Shown: piece by piece, positions 1 to 8,858 of the stretch | Numbering within the stretch: position 1 is the stretch's first letter | How the letters are laid out: the number at the start of each line of letters is the position of its first letter | Origin: Azospirillum sp. OGB3 | Lineage (GTDB): Bacteria > Pseudomonadota > Alphaproteobacteria > Azospirillales > Azospirillaceae | Direction of reading: 5' to 3' | Length of the DNA: 64,000 bases | Assembly: GCF_014192915.1 (NCBI RefSeq) | Contig: NZ_JACHYN010000006.1 | Span: 124,001 to 188,000 of the forward strand | The notes under the pieces: generated by a model | The model's database searches: none | What the model was told of the DNA's origin: nothing | What the model saw: the letters and a program-made list of their open reading frames with translations, nothing else | Made by a program: the position numbers and the translations under genes

Positions 1-166
1 GGTGTTCGGCTTCATGGTGTCGCTGATGGGCTGCTACCACGGCTACCACTCGCGTGGCGGCGCCCAGGGCGTGGGCGCGGCGACGACCAACGCCGTGGTG
101 TCGGCCTCCATCCTGATCCTGGTGTGGAACTACCTCATCACCGGCATCTTCTTCTCGACGAAGTGA
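1..166 (+). CDS. mlaE: MlaE-family lipid ABC transporter permease, C-terminal end (5' truncated by window)
   Basis: This is the last ~54 codons of an inner-membrane permease that moves phospholipids between outer and inner membranes (Mla pathway). The visible tail begins with FGFMVSLMGCYHGYHSRGG, the conserved signature near the end of MlaE/YrbE permeases. A final hydrophobic helix follows, and the protein ends ...TGIFFSTK before TGA at 164-166. The matching ATPase gene starts 10 bases downstream on the same strand, so the two are co-transcribed. The start lies outside the window. Confidence 0.9.
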   Translation, partial: VFGFMVSLMGCYHGYHSRGGAQGVGAATTNAVVSASILILVWNYLITGIFFSTK

Positions 167-176
167 GCGCAGACCA

Positions 177-980
177 ATGAGCGAGTCCATGTCGCAGGTT
201 CCCCCCGCTCATCCGCCGAAGATCGCGCTGAAGAACGTGCACAAGGCGTTCGGACCGAAGGTCGTCCTCAACGGCATCGACCTGGAGGTTGGGCGCGGTG
301 AATCGCTGGTCGTCATCGGCGGGTCGGGCACCGGCAAGTCGGTCATGCTGAAATGCATCCTCGGCCTGCTGTCGCCGGACAGCGGCTCCATCCGCGTCGA
401 CGGCGACGAAACGACGAAGCTGCGCCCGCGCGAGCGGGAGAAGCTGCTGCACAAGTTCGGCATGCTGTTCCAGGGCGCCGCCTTGTTCGACAGCCTGAAG
501 GTCTGGGAGAACGTCGCCTTCGGCCTGATCCAGGGCGAGCATATGCCGCGCGCTAAGGCCAAGGACATCGCCATCGCCAAGATGGGCGCGGTCGGCCTCG
601 GCCCCGAGGTGGGCGAACTGTTCCCGTCGGAGCTGTCGGGTGGCATGCAGAAGCGCGTCGGCCTTGCCCGCGCCATCGCCGACGAGCCGGAGATCATTTT
701 CTTCGACGAGCCGACGACCGGCCTCGACCCGATCATGGCCGACGTGATCAACGAGCTGATCGTGAAGTGCGTGAAGGATCTGGGCGCCACCGCCGTGACC
801 ATCACCCACGACATGGCCTCGGCCCGCAAGATCGCCGACCGCGTGGCGATGATCTACCAGGGCCGGATCATCTGGACCGGCCACGCCAACGACATCGACA
901 ACTCCGGCAACCCCTACGTGGACCAGTTCGTCCACGGACGGGGTGAAGGGCCGATCCAGATGCAGGTGCGGGCGCTCTGA
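177..980 (+). CDS. mlaF: MlaF-type ABC transporter ATP-binding protein
   Basis: A 267-aa cytoplasmic ATPase that should energise the MlaE permease just upstream in lipid-asymmetry maintenance. Walker A is GGSGTGKS (about residues 57-64), the ABC signature is LSGGMQKR, and Walker B runs into the D-loop as EIIFFDEPTTGLDP. A switch histidine sits in VTITHDM. The Gly-Gly-Met-Gln-Lys-Arg form of the signature is typical of MlaF/Ttg2A. The length is usual for the family. The 10-base gap from mlaE supports an operon. The MlaD and other periplasmic components are not in this window on the downstream side. Confidence 0.93.
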   Translation: MSESMSQVPPAHPPKIALKNVHKAFGPKVVLNGIDLEVGRGESLVVIGGSGTGKSVMLKCILGLLSPDSGSIRVDGDETTKLRPREREKLLHKFGMLFQGAALFDSLKVWENVAFGLIQGEHMPRAKAKDIAIAKMGAVGLGPEVGELFPSELSGGMQKRVGLARAIADEPEIIFFDEPTTGLDPIMADVINELIVKCVKDLGATAVTITHDMASARKIADRVAMIYQGRIIWTGHANDIDNSGNPYVDQFVHGRGEGPIQMQVRAL

Positions 981-1084
981 CGTGCCCGTTCACCGGTTCG
1001 CTCAAAATTAACCGGCCGGCCGCTAGGGTCGGCGGCGACCTTCACCGGCCCCCCTCAGGCCGGCTTCCTATCGGAGAGACGAGC

Positions 1085-1303
1085 ATGGCGGACATCACCA
1101 CGAACGGGCTGGCCTTTGCGAGCTTCATGCTGAGCGCAAAGATTCTGGAGACGCTCCAGGCCAAGGGACTGCTGACCAACGAAGAGACGGTGCAGACCAT
1201 CAAGAACGCCCACGAGCAGCTCCTCAAGAACAACAACCAGCTGTCGCTCGAAGCCGCCGATGCGCTTGCCCATTTCTTCGCCGGCCCGACCGAGGAGAAG
1301 TGA
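1085..1303 (+). CDS. Small conserved-looking hypothetical protein (72 aa)
   Basis: I do not recognise this family. The ATG at 1085 follows a GGAGAGACGAGC ribosome-binding region, and codon use is strongly GC3-biased, so it is probably translated. The protein is soluble and mostly helical by composition, with ITTNGLAFASFMLSAKILETL at the N-terminus, an Asn/Gln-rich middle (LLKNNNQLS) and an acidic end. It follows mlaF in the same direction after 104 bases, a spacer rich in G+C that could hold its own promoter. It converges with the Nudix gene, leaving only 3 bases between the two stops. Confidence 0.7.
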   Translation: MADITTNGLAFASFMLSAKILETLQAKGLLTNEETVQTIKNAHEQLLKNNNQLSLEAADALAHFFAGPTEEK

Positions 1304-1306
1304 CGT

Positions 1307-1897
1307 TCAGGGCGCCGCCCGCGCTGCTCCCCTGGCGAGAGTCTCGCGCAATTCCGGCAGCAGAACGGCGCCCAGCAGGGCGATGACCGGCAGCAGGGCG
1401 TAATCGCCCTCCGCCGCCGCGGCGATCAGTTCCGCGCGGGTCAGCAGTTCCAGCCGCATCTCCTCCAGATCCCCGGAGTCCGCCTCGGCCACTTTGCGGG
1501 CGTTGCGGGCGTGGAACATGTGGCAGACGCAGCCCCGCTGGTTGCCCTGCACCACGTAGGAGCCGAGCGCGGTCCAGTCTTCTGCGGCGTAGCCGGTCTC
1601 CTCCAGCAGTTCCCGCTTCGCCGCGGCCAGCGGTTCCTCACCGGGGTTCAGAGCCCCGGCGGGAAAGGTCTGGCTGACGCGGCGCGGCCCATGCTTGTAG
1701 GTACGCAGCATCAGGACGCGCCCATCCTCGTCCTCGATGAACATCTGGACGAAGTCCATCTGCTCGACCTGAAAGAAGTTTTCCACCCGCCGGCCCTCAG
1801 GCGTCTCGACGGTCTCGGCATGCACCTTCAGGAAAGGCCCGGCGTCGAGCAGGGTCCGGCGCTCCAGGACCGTCCAGGGCTTCAACTCCCCACTCAT
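1307..1897 (-). CDS. Nudix hydrolase, ADP-ribose pyrophosphatase-like
   Basis: A 196-aa Nudix protein. The full Nudix box GX5EX7REUXEEXGU is present as G-ALNPG-E-EPLAAAK-RELLEETGY, which binds Mg2+ and positions the catalytic glutamates. The upstream strand-rich domain and the ...YVVQGNQRGCVCHMF segment resemble the ADP-ribose/NDP-sugar pyrophosphatase branch (NudF), so hydrolysis of ADP-ribose or another nucleoside diphosphate derivative is the likely reaction; the exact substrate is inference. Its ATG overlaps the stop of the methionine aminopeptidase gene by 4 bases (ATGA), indicating translational coupling. Confidence 0.85.
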   Translation of the reverse strand: MSGELKPWTVLERRTLLDAGPFLKVHAETVETPEGRRVENFFQVEQMDFVQMFIEDEDGRVLMLRTYKHGPRRVSQTFPAGALNPGEEPLAAAKRELLEETGYAAEDWTALGSYVVQGNQRGCVCHMFHARNARKVAEADSGDLEEMRLELLTRAELIAAAAEGDYALLPVIALLGAVLLPELRETLARGAARAAP

Positions 1898-2721
1898 GCC
1901 GCGTCGACCCCGGCAAGAGTCCCATAGGGCGGCTGGGTGAAGCCCGCCGGCGACAGGGTGAAGATCTCGCAGCCCGTCTCCGTGATGCCGACCTGATGCT
2001 CGAACTGGGCGGACAGGGAGCGGTCGCGGGTGACGGTGGTCCAGCCGTCCGACAGGATTTTCACGTCCGCTTTTCCGGCGTTGAGCATCGGCTCGATGGT
2101 GAAGACCATGCCGGGAACCAGCAGAACCCCGGTGCCGCGCTTGCCGAAATGGTCGACATGCGGTGCGTCGTGGAACACCCGCCCGATGCCGTGCCCGCCG
2201 AAGTCGCGCACCACGCCGTAACGGTGGGATTCGGCCAGGGTCTGGATGGCGTGGCCGATGTCGCCCAGATGGTTGCCCGGCTTGGCCTGCGCGATGCCCG
2301 CCATCATCGCCTTGTAGGTGATGTCGACCAGCTTGCGCGCCTTCACCCCGATCTTGTCGCCGACAAAGAACATGCGGCTGGTGTCGCCGTACCAGCCGTC
2401 CAGGATCACCGTCACGTCGACGTTCACGATGTCACCGTCGACCAGCGTCTTGTCGTCGGACGGAATGCCGTGATTCACCACATGGTTTGGCGAGATGCAG
2501 CTCGCCGCCGGATAGCCTTGATAGCCGAGGGTCGCGGGGATGGCGCCGTTGTCCCGCATGAAGGTTTCGATCAGACGGTTCAGATGGCCCGTGCTGACTC
2601 CCGGCACCACCTGGGGCGTTATGTGGTCCAGCGTCGCCGCGGCCAGCCGCCCGGCCTTGCGGATCGCCTCGAACTCCTCCGGGCCGTGCAGCGGGATCTT
2701 CCGCGCGTCCTTGTCCGCCAC
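1894..2721 (-). CDS. map: Type I methionine aminopeptidase
   Basis: A 275-aa cytoplasmic metalloprotease that removes the initiator methionine from nascent proteins. The five metal ligands are recognisable: DIVNVDVT and YGDTSRMF (two aspartates), GHGIGRVFHD (histidine), FTIEPM (glutamate) and QFEHQVGIT (final glutamate). The start is a GTG at 2719-2721 preceded by GAGGTG with a 5-base spacer. The gene is transcribed away from radA, with a 159-base divergent promoter region between them, and is coupled to the Nudix gene downstream by an ATGA overlap. Length and motifs match the alphaproteobacterial MAP1 subtype. Confidence 0.96.
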   Translation of the reverse strand: MADKDARKIPLHGPEEFEAIRKAGRLAAATLDHITPQVVPGVSTGHLNRLIETFMRDNGAIPATLGYQGYPAASCISPNHVVNHGIPSDDKTLVDGDIVNVDVTVILDGWYGDTSRMFFVGDKIGVKARKLVDITYKAMMAGIAQAKPGNHLGDIGHAIQTLAESHRYGVVRDFGGHGIGRVFHDAPHVDHFGKRGTGVLLVPGMVFTIEPMLNAGKADVKILSDGWTTVTRDRSLSAQFEHQVGITETGCEIFTLSPAGFTQPPYGTLAGVDAA

Positions 2722-2880
2722 CGTGTCACCTCACATCCGTTGTTCATCGTGAATTCCGGGACAGAACCTACCACTGGAACAGCCGAGAAAAGCCCCAGCT
2801 TTTTATCACCTCTGCCATAGGATTTAGAACGCCACCTTGCTATATGTGGGGCGCTGCCGCTCCAACCAATCGCTAGACCT

Positions 2881-4281
2881 TTGGCCAAGCCAACCACCCG
2901 CTATGTCTGTCAGGCTTGCGGCGCGTCCTTCCCGAAATGGGCCGGGCGCTGCGACGCCTGCGGCGAATGGAACACCCTTGTCGAGGAAGCCGCCCCGGAA
3001 GCCGCCCCCAAGGGACTGGGCGTGGCGCGCGGGCGCCGGCTGGACTTCGTAGGACTGGCCGGGTCCAGCGAGGCGCCGCCGCGCCGCATGACCCGCATCG
3101 AGGAGTTCGACCGCGTCTGCGGCGGCGGCCTCGTCCCGGGATCGGCGATCCTGATCGGCGGCGATCCCGGCATCGGCAAATCGACCCTTCTCCTCCAGGC
3201 CATGGCCCGGCTGTCGCAGGAGCACCGCTGCGCCTACGTCTCCGGCGAGGAGGCGGTGGACCAGGTGCGGCTGCGCGCCGTCCGGCTGGGCTGCGCCGCC
3301 GCACCGGTCCAGCTCGCCTCGGCGACCAGCGTGCGCGACATCGTCGCCTCGCTGGACGGCACGGACGGGCCCGAGGTCGTGGTGATCGACTCGATCCAGA
3401 CCATGTATGTGGACAATCTGGACAGCGCCCCCGGAACCGTCGCCCAGGTCCGAGCGAGCGCGCAGGAATTGATCCGCGTCGCCAAGCGGCGCGGCTGCGT
3501 CCTGCTGCTGGTCGGCCACGTCACCAAGGAAGGCACCATCGCCGGCCCCCGCGTGCTGGAGCACATGGTGGACACGGTGCTCTATTTCGAAGGCGAGCGC
3601 GGCCACCAGTTCCGCATCCTGCGCGCGGTGAAGAACCGCTTCGGCGCGACGGACGAGATCGGCGTGTTCGAGATGACCGACGGCGGGCTGGGCGAGGTCG
3701 CCAACCCTTCCGCCCTGTTCCTTGCGGAACGGCGCGGCGACGTGTCGGGCGCCGCGGTCTTCGCCGGCATGGAGGGCACCCGCCCCGTGCTGGTGGAGGT
3801 CCAGGCTCTGGTCGCCCCCTCCCCGCTCGGCACGCCGCGGCGCGCGGTGGTCGGCTGGGACTCGGCGCGGCTTGCCATGGTGCTGGCGGTTCTGGAGGCG
3901 CGCTGCGGCGTGCAGATCGGCGCCAACGACGTCTATCTCAACGTGGCCGGCGGGCTGCGCATCACCGAGCCGGCGGCGGACCTCGCGGTCGCCGCGGCGC
4001 TGGTCTCGTCCCTGACCGGGGAGCCGGTGCCCGCCGACGCCGTGGTCTTCGGCGAGATCGGCCTGTCGGGCGAGGTGCGCGCCGTGGGCCAGAGCGACGC
4101 CCGGCTGAAGGAAGCCGCGAAGCTGGGGTTTTCAACGGCGATCTTTCCGGCTAGACGGAACGGCAAGAAGCCGGGGCGCAGCGACAGCGGCCTGAAATCG
4201 GTCGAGTTGCAGCAGCTCAGCGAACTGCTGCCGCTGTTCCAGGCCGGATCGGGACCCCGTCCGCCGCGCGGCCGGGATTGA
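2881..4281 (+). CDS. radA: DNA repair protein RadA
   Basis: A 466-aa RecA-like ATPase that speeds branch migration of recombination intermediates. Domains in order: an N-terminal C4 zinc finger (CQACGASFPKWAGRCDACGEW is the region; Cys-x2-Cys twice), Walker A GGDPGIGKS, the RadA-specific KNRFG motif (KNRFGATDEIGVF), and a C-terminal Lon-like domain. The start is an unusual TTG: a TAG closes the frame at 2818, and no ATG or GTG lies between it and the zinc finger, so TTG at 2881 is the first usable codon. No strong Shine-Dalgarno is visible. No SOS box is present upstream; a GAAC pair there is spaced 9, not 7. Confidence 0.95.
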   Translation: MAKPTTRYVCQACGASFPKWAGRCDACGEWNTLVEEAAPEAAPKGLGVARGRRLDFVGLAGSSEAPPRRMTRIEEFDRVCGGGLVPGSAILIGGDPGIGKSTLLLQAMARLSQEHRCAYVSGEEAVDQVRLRAVRLGCAAAPVQLASATSVRDIVASLDGTDGPEVVVIDSIQTMYVDNLDSAPGTVAQVRASAQELIRVAKRRGCVLLLVGHVTKEGTIAGPRVLEHMVDTVLYFEGERGHQFRILRAVKNRFGATDEIGVFEMTDGGLGEVANPSALFLAERRGDVSGAAVFAGMEGTRPVLVEVQALVAPSPLGTPRRAVVGWDSARLAMVLAVLEARCGVQIGANDVYLNVAGGLRITEPAADLAVAAALVSSLTGEPVPADAVVFGEIGLSGEVRAVGQSDARLKEAAKLGFSTAIFPARRNGKKPGRSDSGLKSVELQQLSELLPLFQAGSGPRPPRGRD

Positions 4282-4337
4282 AGCGTCTGATTTGACACGA
4301 GCATCTGAAGCGAAAGCGCACGAGGCGTAGCGGCGTT

Positions 4338-5024
4338 ATGGACACCTTCCCGATCAACCCGGCGGATCTGGCCGTCATCGTGGTGCTTCTGCTGGCGGCC
4401 CTGCTGGCCTTCACCCGCGGCATGGTCGCCGAGGTGCTGTCGGTCGCGGCCTGGGTCGGCGCGGCGCTGATCACGCTGAACGCCCTGCCCCACGTTCTGC
4501 CCATCGCGCAGACCTACATCCATGTCGAGATGGCCGCCTACGCCGCCTCGGCGGTGGCGCTGTTCGTCGTCGGCCTTGTGATTTTGACAATCCTGGGCCG
4601 CGTCGTGTCGCGCGGGGTGCAGAATTCCGGCCTGTCGGCGCTCGACCGCTCGCTGGGCTTCGTGTTCGGCCTGCTGAAGGGTGCAATCCTCGCCTCCGTC
4701 GCCTATCTCTTCTTCGCTTGGCTGGTGCCGAACCCGGCGGAGCATCCCGCGTGGCTGCAGAGCGCCAAGACCCGGCCGATGCTGGTCTCCGGCGCCTCCA
4801 TGATCTACGAGGTGATGCCGGAGTCGCTGCGCAAGGATGGTCTGGGCCAGATGGACATGGCGCGGGAACGCGCGCGGCAGGCGGTGGAGGCCAAGGAGGC
4901 CCTGGACCGCCTGTCCACGCCGGTTCCCGGAGCGCCGAAGACCGGTGGTGCGTCGCAATCCGATACCGGCTATAAGGACCGGGACCGCGGCGACCTTGAG
5001 CGACTGATCCAGAACGCACGCTGA
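4338..5024 (+). CDS. cvpA: CvpA family membrane protein
   Basis: A 228-aa inner-membrane protein of the CvpA (colicin V production) family. Four hydrophobic helices fill the first ~170 residues, starting with LAVIVVLLLAALLAFTRG, and include the family's conserved GxxSxLDRSLGFVFGLLKG motif. The charged C-terminal tail (about 60 residues) is cytoplasmic and poorly conserved. cvpA preceding purF is a widespread arrangement, also seen in E. coli, and it holds here: purF begins 100 bases downstream. The molecular role is not settled; it has been linked to envelope stress and colicin export. Confidence 0.9.
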   Translation: MDTFPINPADLAVIVVLLLAALLAFTRGMVAEVLSVAAWVGAALITLNALPHVLPIAQTYIHVEMAAYAASAVALFVVGLVILTILGRVVSRGVQNSGLSALDRSLGFVFGLLKGAILASVAYLFFAWLVPNPAEHPAWLQSAKTRPMLVSGASMIYEVMPESLRKDGLGQMDMARERARQAVEAKEALDRLSTPVPGAPKTGGASQSDTGYKDRDRGDLERLIQNAR

Positions 5025-5124
5025 ACGCCGCATGGTGCAGAGTGCCTGTGAGTAACGCCCCGCTGGCAAAGAGGCCGCCGGGGCAATGCCCTTTGGTGAT
5101 GCTGTGTATGACGAGGATCTTCCG

Positions 5125-6573
5125 ATGCTGACGACGCATCCGTTCGACGACGACAAGCTGCGCGAGGAGTGCGGCGTGTTCGGCATCCACAGCCATCCGC
5201 AGGCGGGGGCCATCACCGCGCTCGGCCTGCACGCGCTGCAGCATCGCGGCCAGGAAGCCTGCGGCATCGTCAGCCACGACGGCGACCGCTTCCATCTGGA
5301 GCACACGCTGGGCCTCGTCGGCGATCACTTCTCGTCGGAGGCGATCATCGGCAAGCTGAAGGGCCCGCAGGCCATCGGCCATGTCCGCTACGCCACCACG
5401 GGCGACACGACGATCCGCAACGTCCAGCCGCTCTACGCCGACTTCGAGTTCGGCGGCTTCGCGCTGGCCCACAACGGCAACCTGACCAACGCGCACACGC
5501 TGCGCCGCCAGCTCGTCCGCCGCGGCTGCCTGTTCCAGTCCACCACCGACACCGAGACCATCGTCCATCTGATGGCCATTGCCCGCGGCGGTTCGCCGGT
5601 CGACCGGCTGATCGAGGCGGTGCGGCAGGTCGAGGGCGCCTTCTCCCTGGTGGCTCTGACCCCGAACGAGGTGATCGGCGTGCGCGACCCGCTGGGCGTC
5701 CGCCCGCTGGTCCTGGGCAAGCTGGGCGACACCTACATCGTGACCAGCGAGACCTGCGCGCTCGACATCGTCGGCGCCGATTACGTGCGCGACGTCGAGC
5801 CGGGCGAGATGGTCGTTCTGAACGAGCAGGGCGTGCAGAGCCTGCGCCCCTTCCAGCCGCAGGGCCGCCGCTTCTGCATCTTCGAATACATCTACTTCGC
5901 GCGGCCCGACAGCGTGATGGAGGGGTCCTCCGTCTACAACGCCCGCCAGCGGATCGGCGCCGAGCTGGCCCGCGAATCGGGGATCGAGGCCGACGTGGTG
6001 GTGCCGGTGCCCGACAGCGGCGTTCCGGCGGCCCTCGGCTACGCCACGCAGAGCGGCGTGCCCTTCGAGCTGGGCATCATCCGCAACCACTATGTCGGCC
6101 GCACCTTCATCGAGCCGACCGACCAGATCCGCCATCTGGGCGTGAAGCTGAAGCACAACGCCAACCGCGCCATGATCGAGGGCAAGCGGGTGGTGTTGGT
6201 GGATGACAGCATCGTGCGCGGCACGACCTCCAAGAAGATCGTCGAGATGGTGCGCGCCGCCGGGGCGAAGGAGGTGCACATGCGCATCTCCAGCCCGCCG
6301 ACCTCGCACCCCTGCTTCTACGGCATCGACACGCCGGAGCAGAGCAAGCTGCTCGCCCACCGCATGTCGGTGGAGGAGATGCGCGACTTCATCCAGGCCG
6401 ACAGCCTCGCCTTCATCTCGCTGGACGGTCTGTACCGCGCGATGGGTGCGGAGCGCCGCGACCCGCAGAAGCTGACCTTCTGCGACGCCTGTTTCACCGG
6501 CGACTACCCCATCGCGTTGACCGACGCGCTGGACCACCCGCCGGTTGAGGCGAACGTCCGCATCCGCGCCTGA
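5125..6573 (+). CDS. purF: Amidophosphoribosyltransferase (glutamine PRPP amidotransferase)
   Basis: First committed enzyme of purine synthesis: PRPP plus glutamine gives 5-phosphoribosylamine. An Ntn-type class II glutaminase domain (nucleophile Cys in ECGVFGIHSHP) is followed by a phosphoribosyltransferase domain with the PRPP loop VVLVDDSIVRGTTSKK. Cysteines near the C-terminus (TFCDACFTGDYP) fit an Fe-S-containing, B. subtilis-like form with a short propeptide. I chose ATG 5125 over the in-frame ATG 5086 because GAGGAT sits 6 bases before it; the longer start would lie beside a GCCCCG/CGGGGC hairpin (5057-5084) that looks like 5' UTR. This gives 482 aa. Confidence 0.95.
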   Translation: MLTTHPFDDDKLREECGVFGIHSHPQAGAITALGLHALQHRGQEACGIVSHDGDRFHLEHTLGLVGDHFSSEAIIGKLKGPQAIGHVRYATTGDTTIRNVQPLYADFEFGGFALAHNGNLTNAHTLRRQLVRRGCLFQSTTDTETIVHLMAIARGGSPVDRLIEAVRQVEGAFSLVALTPNEVIGVRDPLGVRPLVLGKLGDTYIVTSETCALDIVGADYVRDVEPGEMVVLNEQGVQSLRPFQPQGRRFCIFEYIYFARPDSVMEGSSVYNARQRIGAELARESGIEADVVVPVPDSGVPAALGYATQSGVPFELGIIRNHYVGRTFIEPTDQIRHLGVKLKHNANRAMIEGKRVVLVDDSIVRGTTSKKIVEMVRAAGAKEVHMRISSPPTSHPCFYGIDTPEQSKLLAHRMSVEEMRDFIQADSLAFISLDGLYRAMGAERRDPQKLTFCDACFTGDYPIALTDALDHPPVEANVRIRA

Positions 6574-6664
6574 CCGCCTGACCACCGCCGCGACGGGCCG
6601 GCCGCAACCCCTGCGGACCGGCCCGTTTGCCAATCCCGCTACCGAACATCGTCGAGTCGCCGCC

Positions 6665-7375
6665 ATGTCCCGTCTTTCCGGCCGCACCGCTCTCATCACC
6701 GGCGCCTCGCGCGGCATCGGCGCCGCCGTCGCCAAGCGCTTCGCCGCCGAAGGCGCCCACGTCATCCTCGCCGCCCGCACCGTCGGCGGCCTGGAGGAAA
6801 CCGACGACGCGATCTTCCAAGCCACGGGCCGCAACGCCACGTTGGTCCCGCTGGACCTGCGCCAGTTCGACAAGATCGACCAGCTCGGCTATTCGATCTT
6901 CGAGCGGTTCGGGAAACTGGACATCCTGGTCAGCAACGCCGGCGTCCTGGAGGCGCTGGGGCCGGTCGCCCACTACGATCCGAAGCTGTGGCAGCGTGTG
7001 ATGGACGTGAACGTCACGGCCAACTTCCGGCTGATCCGCTCCTTCGACCGCCTGCTGCGCGCGTCCGACGCGGGGCGCGCCATCTTCGTGACGTCGGGTG
7101 CGGCGAACGCGCCCTACCCCTACTGGAGCCCGTACGGGGCCAGCAAGGCGGCGCTGGAGATGATGGTGAAGACCTACGCGATGGAAATCGCCGCGTCGAA
7201 CCTGCGCGTCAATCTGATCGATCCCGGCATCGTGGCGACCAAGCTGCGCATGCAGGCCTTCCCCGGCGAGGACCAGACCAAGCTGGCCCAGCCGGACGAC
7301 GTTGCCGAGGCCTTCGTGGCCCTGGCGGAGGCATCCTGCACCCGCCACGGCGAGGTCGTGTCGGCTCAGGGCTAA
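6665..7375 (+). CDS. Short-chain dehydrogenase/reductase
   Basis: A 236-aa classical SDR. The NAD(P)-binding TGASRGIG motif is near the N-terminus, followed by the structural SNAGVLEALG stretch, the catalytic serine in VTSGAANAPYPY and the YGASK active-site pair. The substrate cannot be read from sequence. The ATG at 6665 is preferred because the Rossmann fold begins ten residues later; the frame stays open further upstream into the purF 3' spacer without a good start. It lies 91 bases after purF on the same strand and converges on der through a strong hairpin. Confidence 0.9.
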   Translation: MSRLSGRTALITGASRGIGAAVAKRFAAEGAHVILAARTVGGLEETDDAIFQATGRNATLVPLDLRQFDKIDQLGYSIFERFGKLDILVSNAGVLEALGPVAHYDPKLWQRVMDVNVTANFRLIRSFDRLLRASDAGRAIFVTSGAANAPYPYWSPYGASKAALEMMVKTYAMEIAASNLRVNLIDPGIVATKLRMQAFPGEDQTKLAQPDDVAEAFVALAEASCTRHGEVVSAQG

Positions 7376-7384
7376 AAAGACAGA

Positions 7385-7413
7385 AGGGGTGGTGGCGCCG
7401 GGCCTCCACCCCT
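7385..7413. terminator. Bidirectional hairpin between SDR and der
   Basis: AGGGGTGG (7385-7392) pairs with CCACCCCT (7406-7413) around a GC-rich loop. It lies between the converging stops of the SDR gene and der, so it can end both transcripts. There is no long T-run on either side. Confidence 0.6.
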
Positions 7414-7421
7414 CTATGGGA

Positions 7422-8822
7422 TCAATCGTCCGCGTAGGGGTTTTTCTGCTTGCGCAGCAGCAGCCGCACAGGCACGCCCGGCAGGTCGAACGTCTCGCGC
7501 AGATGCGCGATCAGGTAGCGCTGGTAGCTTTCCGGCAGGTCCAGCGGCTTGTTGACGAACAGGGCCACGGTCGGCGGGCGCGTCTTCACCTGCGTGGCGT
7601 AGCGGATCTTTACGCGGCGGCCCTCGACCAGGGGCGGCGGATGGTGATCCAGCACGCCCTCGATCCAACGGTTGAGCTGGGCGGTCGGGATGCGGCGGTT
7701 CCACTGCGCGTAGGTCGACAGGATCGAATCGAGCAGCGTGTCCAGCTTCTTGCCCTGCAGGGCCGAGATGGTCACGACCTCGACGCCCTTGATCTGGGCC
7801 AGCGCGGCCTGCAGCTTGTCCTCGACCTGACGCAGGGCCATGGCGCGGTCGTCCACGGAGTCCCACTTGTTCAGGGCGATGACCAGGGCGCGGCCTTCCT
7901 CCACCACCGTGCGGGCGATGGTCAGGTCCTGCTTGTCGAGGATCTGGTTGGCGTCGACCACGAGCAGCACGACCTGGGCCATGCGGACGACGCGCAGGGC
8001 GTCGGCGACGGCCAGCTTCTCCACCTTGGCGTCGACGCGGGCGCGCCGGCGCATGCCGGCGGTGTCGACCAGACGGAACTTGCGGCCGCGCCACTCCCAA
8101 TCGACGCTGATGGCGTCGCGCGTCATGCCGGCCTCGGGGCCGGTCAGCACGCGCTCCTCGCCGATCAGGGCGTTGAGCAGGGTGGACTTGCCGACGTTCG
8201 GACGGCCGACGATGGCGATCTGGATCGGGCGCGCGCGCTCCTCGTCGGTCTCCGGCTGGTCGCCGACGGGCAACTCCTCCCCCTCGCCCTTGGCAGGGGC
8301 CTGGGCCGTCTCGACCGCCTCCGGCTCCGGCGGGGCGTAGGGCAGCAGGGCCTCGACCAGATCGGCCATGCCCTCGCCATGCTCCGCCGACAGCGCGAGT
8401 GGGTCGCCCAGGCCAAGCTCGAAGGCCTCGTAGAGGCCGGTCATCCCCACCTTGCCCTCGGCCTTGTTGGCGACGAGGATAACGGGGGTCTTGCTCTTGC
8501 GCAGCAGGGCCGCGAAGTGGCGGTCCAGCGGCGTGATGCCGGTGCGGGCATCGACGATGAACAGCGCCACGTCGGCGCGTTCCAGGGCGCGTTCGGTCTG
8601 GCGGCGCATCCGCGCCTCCAGGCTGTCGTCGGTGACGTCCTCCAGGCCGGCGGTGTCGACCACGGTGAAGGACAGCCCGCCCACGCGGGCGGGGGCCGAG
8701 CGCCAGTCGCGCGTCACGCCGGGCGTGTCGTCGACCAGCGCCAGCTTCTTGCCGGCCAAACGATTGAAGAGAGTCGATTTGCCGACATTCGGCCGACCGA
8801 CAAGGGCAACGGTGAAGGACAT
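7422..8822 (-). CDS. der: Ribosome biogenesis GTPase Der (EngA)
   Basis: An essential 466-aa GTPase for 50S subunit maturation. It has the hallmark two tandem G domains, each with GRPNVGKST (G1) and a DTAG-type G3 (VDTAGLEDV and [12 protein letters not shown]), NKxD motifs (ANKAEG, variant, in the first; LNKWDSV in the second), and a C-terminal KH-like domain. A linker of about 40 acidic residues rich in Glu/Pro separates the domains. It is the last gene of a yfgM-bamB-der run, the same order as in E. coli, 36 bases after bamB. Confidence 0.96.
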   Translation of the reverse strand: MSFTVALVGRPNVGKSTLFNRLAGKKLALVDDTPGVTRDWRSAPARVGGLSFTVVDTAGLEDVTDDSLEARMRRQTERALERADVALFIVDARTGITPLDRHFAALLRKSKTPVILVANKAEGKVGMTGLYEAFELGLGDPLALSAEHGEGMADLVEALLPYAPPEPEAVETAQAPAKGEGEELPVGDQPETDEERARPIQIAIVGRPNVGKSTLLNALIGEERVLTGPEAGMTRDAISVDWEWRGRKFRLVDTAGMRRRARVDAKVEKLAVADALRVVRMAQVVLLVVDANQILDKQDLTIARTVVEEGRALVIALNKWDSVDDRAMALRQVEDKLQAALAQIKGVEVVTISALQGKKLDTLLDSILSTYAQWNRRIPTAQLNRWIEGVLDHHPPPLVEGRRVKIRYATQVKTRPPTVALFVNKPLDLPESYQRYLIAHLRETFDLPGVPVRLLLRKQKNPYADD

Positions 8823-8858
8823 CGGGCCGGGGGCCTTATAAAGAACCAGGGACGGCGA

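Noticed and set aside
138..935. 265-codon minus-strand frame opposite mlaF
   Set aside because: High-GC shadow; mlaF motifs on the plus strand are complete and the shadow is repetitive Asp/His/Gly/Val-rich.
2768..2815. Possible SOS box before radA (two GAAC words)
   Set aside because: The spacing is 9 bases, not the 7 of the alphaproteobacterial LexA operator.
4471..6873. 800-codon minus-strand frame over cvpA-purF
   Set aside because: Spans several real plus-strand genes, with typical shadow composition.
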